Assembly (NCBI GenBank): GCA_017948555.1
Contig: JAFMYY010000023.1
Coordinates: forward strand, 41,089-105,088
Reading direction: 5' to 3'
Source: Cesiribacteraceae bacterium YIM B00369
GTDB taxonomy: Bacteria > Bacteroidota > Bacteroidia > Cytophagales > Cyclobacteriaceae
Length of the DNA stretch: 64,000 nucleotides
Position 1 is the stretch's first letter; each line of letters starts with the position of its first letter. The notes under the pieces are model-generated. The model saw nothing but the letters and a program-made list of their open reading frames with translations. It was not told the DNA's origin and searched no databases. Below, in pieces: positions 62,185 to 64,000 of this stretch. Made by a program: the position numbers and the translations under genes.

Positions 62185-62937
62185 ATGAAATTTACCCAAA
62201 GCCTCTTTTTATTTGCCCTGTTGCTTATTACCCATTTAGCATGTGCTCAGGACAGAACTACGCGGAAAGTATCTTCATTTACAAAAGTTCAGGCTGGCGG
62301 AAGCCTGAATGTGGTGCTCGAACAGGGAAAGGGCAACAATATTACCATTGAGTCGAAGGGCATTGATCAGGATAAAATTAAGACAGAAGTGAAAGGAGAA
62401 ACCTTGCATATTTATATGGAAAGGGGAAATCATTCCTACAACTATGCCACTGTGTATGTCACTTACCAGGAACTGGAAGAGATCAGTAATTCCGGATCCG
62501 GCGACTTGCTGTGCAAGTCGGATCTTCGGGCGGCAACTTTCATATTCAATAATAGCGGATCAGGCAATGCCACATGCCATGGGCAATTAAAGGCTAAGAA
62601 AGTCTCCGTCGATCTTAGCGGAAGTGGAAATGTTGCATTGAACTCCCTTGAGGCGGAGGAGGCAGATCTGTCAATGTCCGGATCAGGAAACCTTAAAGCT
62701 TCTTCAGGTATGGCAAAGAAGCTGACAGTTAACAAATCAGGCTCAGGTAATTTAGAAGCACCTGCGCTTATAACCGATGTTTGCAGTGTTAAAATGAGCG
62801 GATCAGGCAATGTTGAAATAGTAGCGAACGAAGTGATAGAAGCAGGAATGTCAGGTTCAGGAAATATCCAATACAGAGGAAATGCAACAGTTCGGAAAGT
62901 ACATTCAAGCGGATCGGGGGAGATAATAAGGAATTAA
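62185..62937 (+). CDS. Secreted head-GIN domain protein (DUF2807)
   Basis: A 250-residue protein with signal peptide (MKFTQSLFLFALLLITHLACAQ). The mature part starts FTKVQAGGSLNVVLEQG, the opening of DUF2807, and then has repeated SGSGN motifs about every 18-20 residues (NSGSGDLLCKSD, NNSGSGNATCHG, DLSGSGNVALNS, SMSGSGNLKASS, NKSGSGNLEAPA, KMSGSGNVEIVA, GMSGSGNIQYRG), which fold as a beta-helix. Function is unknown. It is the third beta-repeat secreted protein of the cluster and is followed by a terminator that likely ends the unit. Confidence 0.88.
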   Translation: MKFTQSLFLFALLLITHLACAQDRTTRKVSSFTKVQAGGSLNVVLEQGKGNNITIESKGIDQDKIKTEVKGETLHIYMERGNHSYNYATVYVTYQELEEISNSGSGDLLCKSDLRAATFIFNNSGSGNATCHGQLKAKKVSVDLSGSGNVALNSLEAEEADLSMSGSGNLKASSGMAKKLTVNKSGSGNLEAPALITDVCSVKMSGSGNVEIVANEVIEAGMSGSGNIQYRGNATVRKVHSSGSGEIIRN

Positions 62938-62988
62938 AAAATCCTGGTGTTCCTGCCGGTTGTAAAAATGTTCTGCCCCTTAAATTTT

Positions 62989-63013
62989 AGCCAGGTGCTT
63001 CACCTGGCTTTTT
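62989..63013 (+). terminator. Rho-independent terminator after the DUF2807 gene
   Basis: A 9-bp stem AGCCAGGTG / CACCTGGCT with a three-base loop is followed by a short T-run. It stands about 50 nt past the stop. Confidence 0.85.
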
Positions 63014-63077
63014 CCTGTTGCAAATGTTTCATAATGATTTTATAATCAATTGTCAGGAATTCCAAGCTTTATATTGC

Positions 63078-63085
63078 TATATTTG
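63078..63085 (+). promoter_or_regulatory. Predicted -7 element upstream of the transaldolase gene
   Basis: TATATTTG matches TAnnTTTG. It lies 270 nt before the start codon, so the leader would be long. A TTG lies about 25 nt upstream of it. The rest of the 341-nt gap (63014-63354) is AT-rich with nothing else I can support. Confidence 0.35.
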
Positions 63086-63354
63086 CAAAGTTTTTAGGAT
63101 AAGAGGTACCTGTTTAAAGGTACTTGTTTTATTTTCGCTTTGACCGGATAAAAATCAGAGCCTGTATAATTTATGCAATTTTTATAGCTTAAAAAAAGAA
63201 CAGTGGAGTAAGGAGCGGAGTATTTTTTAAAGCTGTCAAATATTCCATTAAGCCGGCAGAATGGATTTTCAGGGCGAAAAGCAGACTATAATTTTTATTG
63301 AAGTAATGAAATATCATTCAGAAAAATAATCTAACCAATCTAAATCATACACTT

Positions 63355-64000
63355 ATGAAATTTTTCATCGATACAGCCAATCTGGCTCAGATCAAAGAAG
63401 CGCACGAGCTTGGTATTCTTGACGGGGTAACCACCAACCCTTCCCTTATGGCCAAAGAAGGCATTAAAGGAGAGAAAGCCATTATGCAGCATTACAAAAC
63501 CATTTGCGAAATGGTTGACGGCGACATCAGTGCGGAAGTGCTTGGAACCGACTTCAAAGGAATTGTGGAGGAAGGAAAAAAACTGGCTGCTATCCATGAA
63601 AACATAGTGGTAAAAGTGCCTATGATCAGGGAAGGCATCAAGGCTATTAAGTGGTTTACCGATAACGGTATCCGCACCAACTGTACCCTTATCTTCTCTG
63701 CGGGTCAGGCTATTCTTGCTGCCAAAGCCGGTGCTACTTATATCTCTCCTTTCCTCGGCCGTATCGACGACAGCGGATGGGATGGCGTTCAGCTGATCGA
63801 GCAGATTGCTGATATTTACGAAAGACAGGGTTTTGCTTCAGAGATTCTTGCGGCCTCTATCCGTAACCCTAACCACATCATCCAGTGTGCCGAAGCAGGT
63901 GCTAATGTATGTACCTGCCCTCTTGATTCCATCCTTGGCTTATTAAAGCACCCGCTTACCGATATCGGTCTGGCTAAGTTCCTTGACGATGCGAAGAAAA
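63355..64000 (+). CDS. Transaldolase / fructose-6-phosphate aldolase family protein (last residues outside window)
   Basis: The frame starts at the ATG at 63355 and encodes 215 residues to the window edge; the family is usually about 217-220, so almost nothing is missing. The sequence is the short transaldolase type (MipB/TalC/FSA): MKFFIDTANLAQIKEAHELG, DGVTTNPSLMAKEG, the Schiff-base lysine in NIVVKVPM (K87), NCTLIFSAGQAILAAKAGATYISPFLGR and ASIRNPNH. It acts in the non-oxidative pentose-phosphate pathway or as a small aldolase; transaldolase is the usual annotation in Bacteroidota. It lies past a terminator and is not part of the ABC cluster. Confidence 0.93.
   Translation, partial: MKFFIDTANLAQIKEAHELGILDGVTTNPSLMAKEGIKGEKAIMQHYKTICEMVDGDISAEVLGTDFKGIVEEGKKLAAIHENIVVKVPMIREGIKAIKWFTDNGIRTNCTLIFSAGQAILAAKAGATYISPFLGRIDDSGWDGVQLIEQIADIYERQGFASEILAASIRNPNHIIQCAEAGANVCTCPLDSILGLLKHPLTDIGLAKFLDDAKK

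Noticed and set aside
1..64000. tRNA, rRNA, CRISPR array, prophage or integrative element
   Set aside because: No T-loop-like motif with cloverleaf potential, no regularly spaced direct repeats, no integrase or phage structural genes were seen.

Overview
The window reads as chromosome of a member of the Bacteroidota, most likely the order Cytophagales. The evidence is a secreted protein with PKD modules and a C-terminal type IX (gliding-type) sorting domain, two giant sensors with reg_prop/Y_Y_Y extracellular domains, FtsX/MacB-type ABC permeases of about 800 residues, TAnnTTTG-like promoter elements, and start codons that mostly lack a Shine-Dalgarno sequence. Base composition looks moderately AT-rich and even by eye. 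I saw no tRNA, rRNA, CRISPR array, classical transposase or prophage.

Layout. 1-1.3 kb: a probable metal-responsive pair, an AraC regulator with an N-terminal metal-binding-like domain (cut by the window edge) and a DUF3347 lipoprotein. 1.6-7.4 kb: housekeeping genes pdxA, pepA, rsmA, mgtE and a 2-hydroxyacid dehydrogenase. 7.4-10.3 kb: a membrane pentapeptide protein, an orphan cyclic-nucleotide-domain histidine kinase and an HNH endonuclease. 10.8-13.1 kb: folK and sppA. 13.4-18.4 kb: a biotin locus (bioB, then bioF-bioD-bioA) interrupted by a convergent outer-membrane barrel gene. 18.5-24.8 kb: a 2-oxoacid dehydrogenase E2, cinA, a DUF4197 lipoprotein, a Xre/RES toxin-antitoxin pair, murI and another barrel. 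25-30.5 kb: ppnP, an orphan small protein, an SDR, a ThuA lipoprotein and proBA.

30.6-40.4 kb is a signalling block. A SiaC-like phosphoprotein, a SiaB-like kinase and a giant reg_prop sensor ending in a SpoIIE/PP2C phosphatase form a likely partner-switch module. A paralogous reg_prop sensor ending in a hybrid histidine kinase lies directly upstream. 41-48.2 kb holds a lactonase-fold propeller, a 1.5k-residue T9SS cargo protein and a secreted esterase-like hydrolase.

48.9-62.9 kb looks like one envelope regulon: a histidine kinase and sigma-54 response regulator, divergent from an HlyD-like adaptor, a MacB/LolD-like ATPase, two FtsX-type permeases (plus remains of a third), and three secreted beta-repeat proteins (DUF4097, LiaF/toast-rack-like, DUF2807). 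A near-complete transaldolase-family gene ends the window.

The most unusual signal is in small elements scattered through this accessory region. A GIY-YIG nuclease gene is bounded by inverted copies of a 28-nt hairpin element whose two copies differ by a compensatory base-pair change. A GxxExxY (PD-(D/E)XK-like) gene is bounded by its own family of inverted repeats of about 55 nt. Related repeats without a gene occur nearby as a doublet (56073-56162) and a single copy (59404-59448). Together these look like REPIN-style autonomous and non-autonomous mobile units driven by small nuclease-like proteins instead of a transposase. Movement itself is inference.
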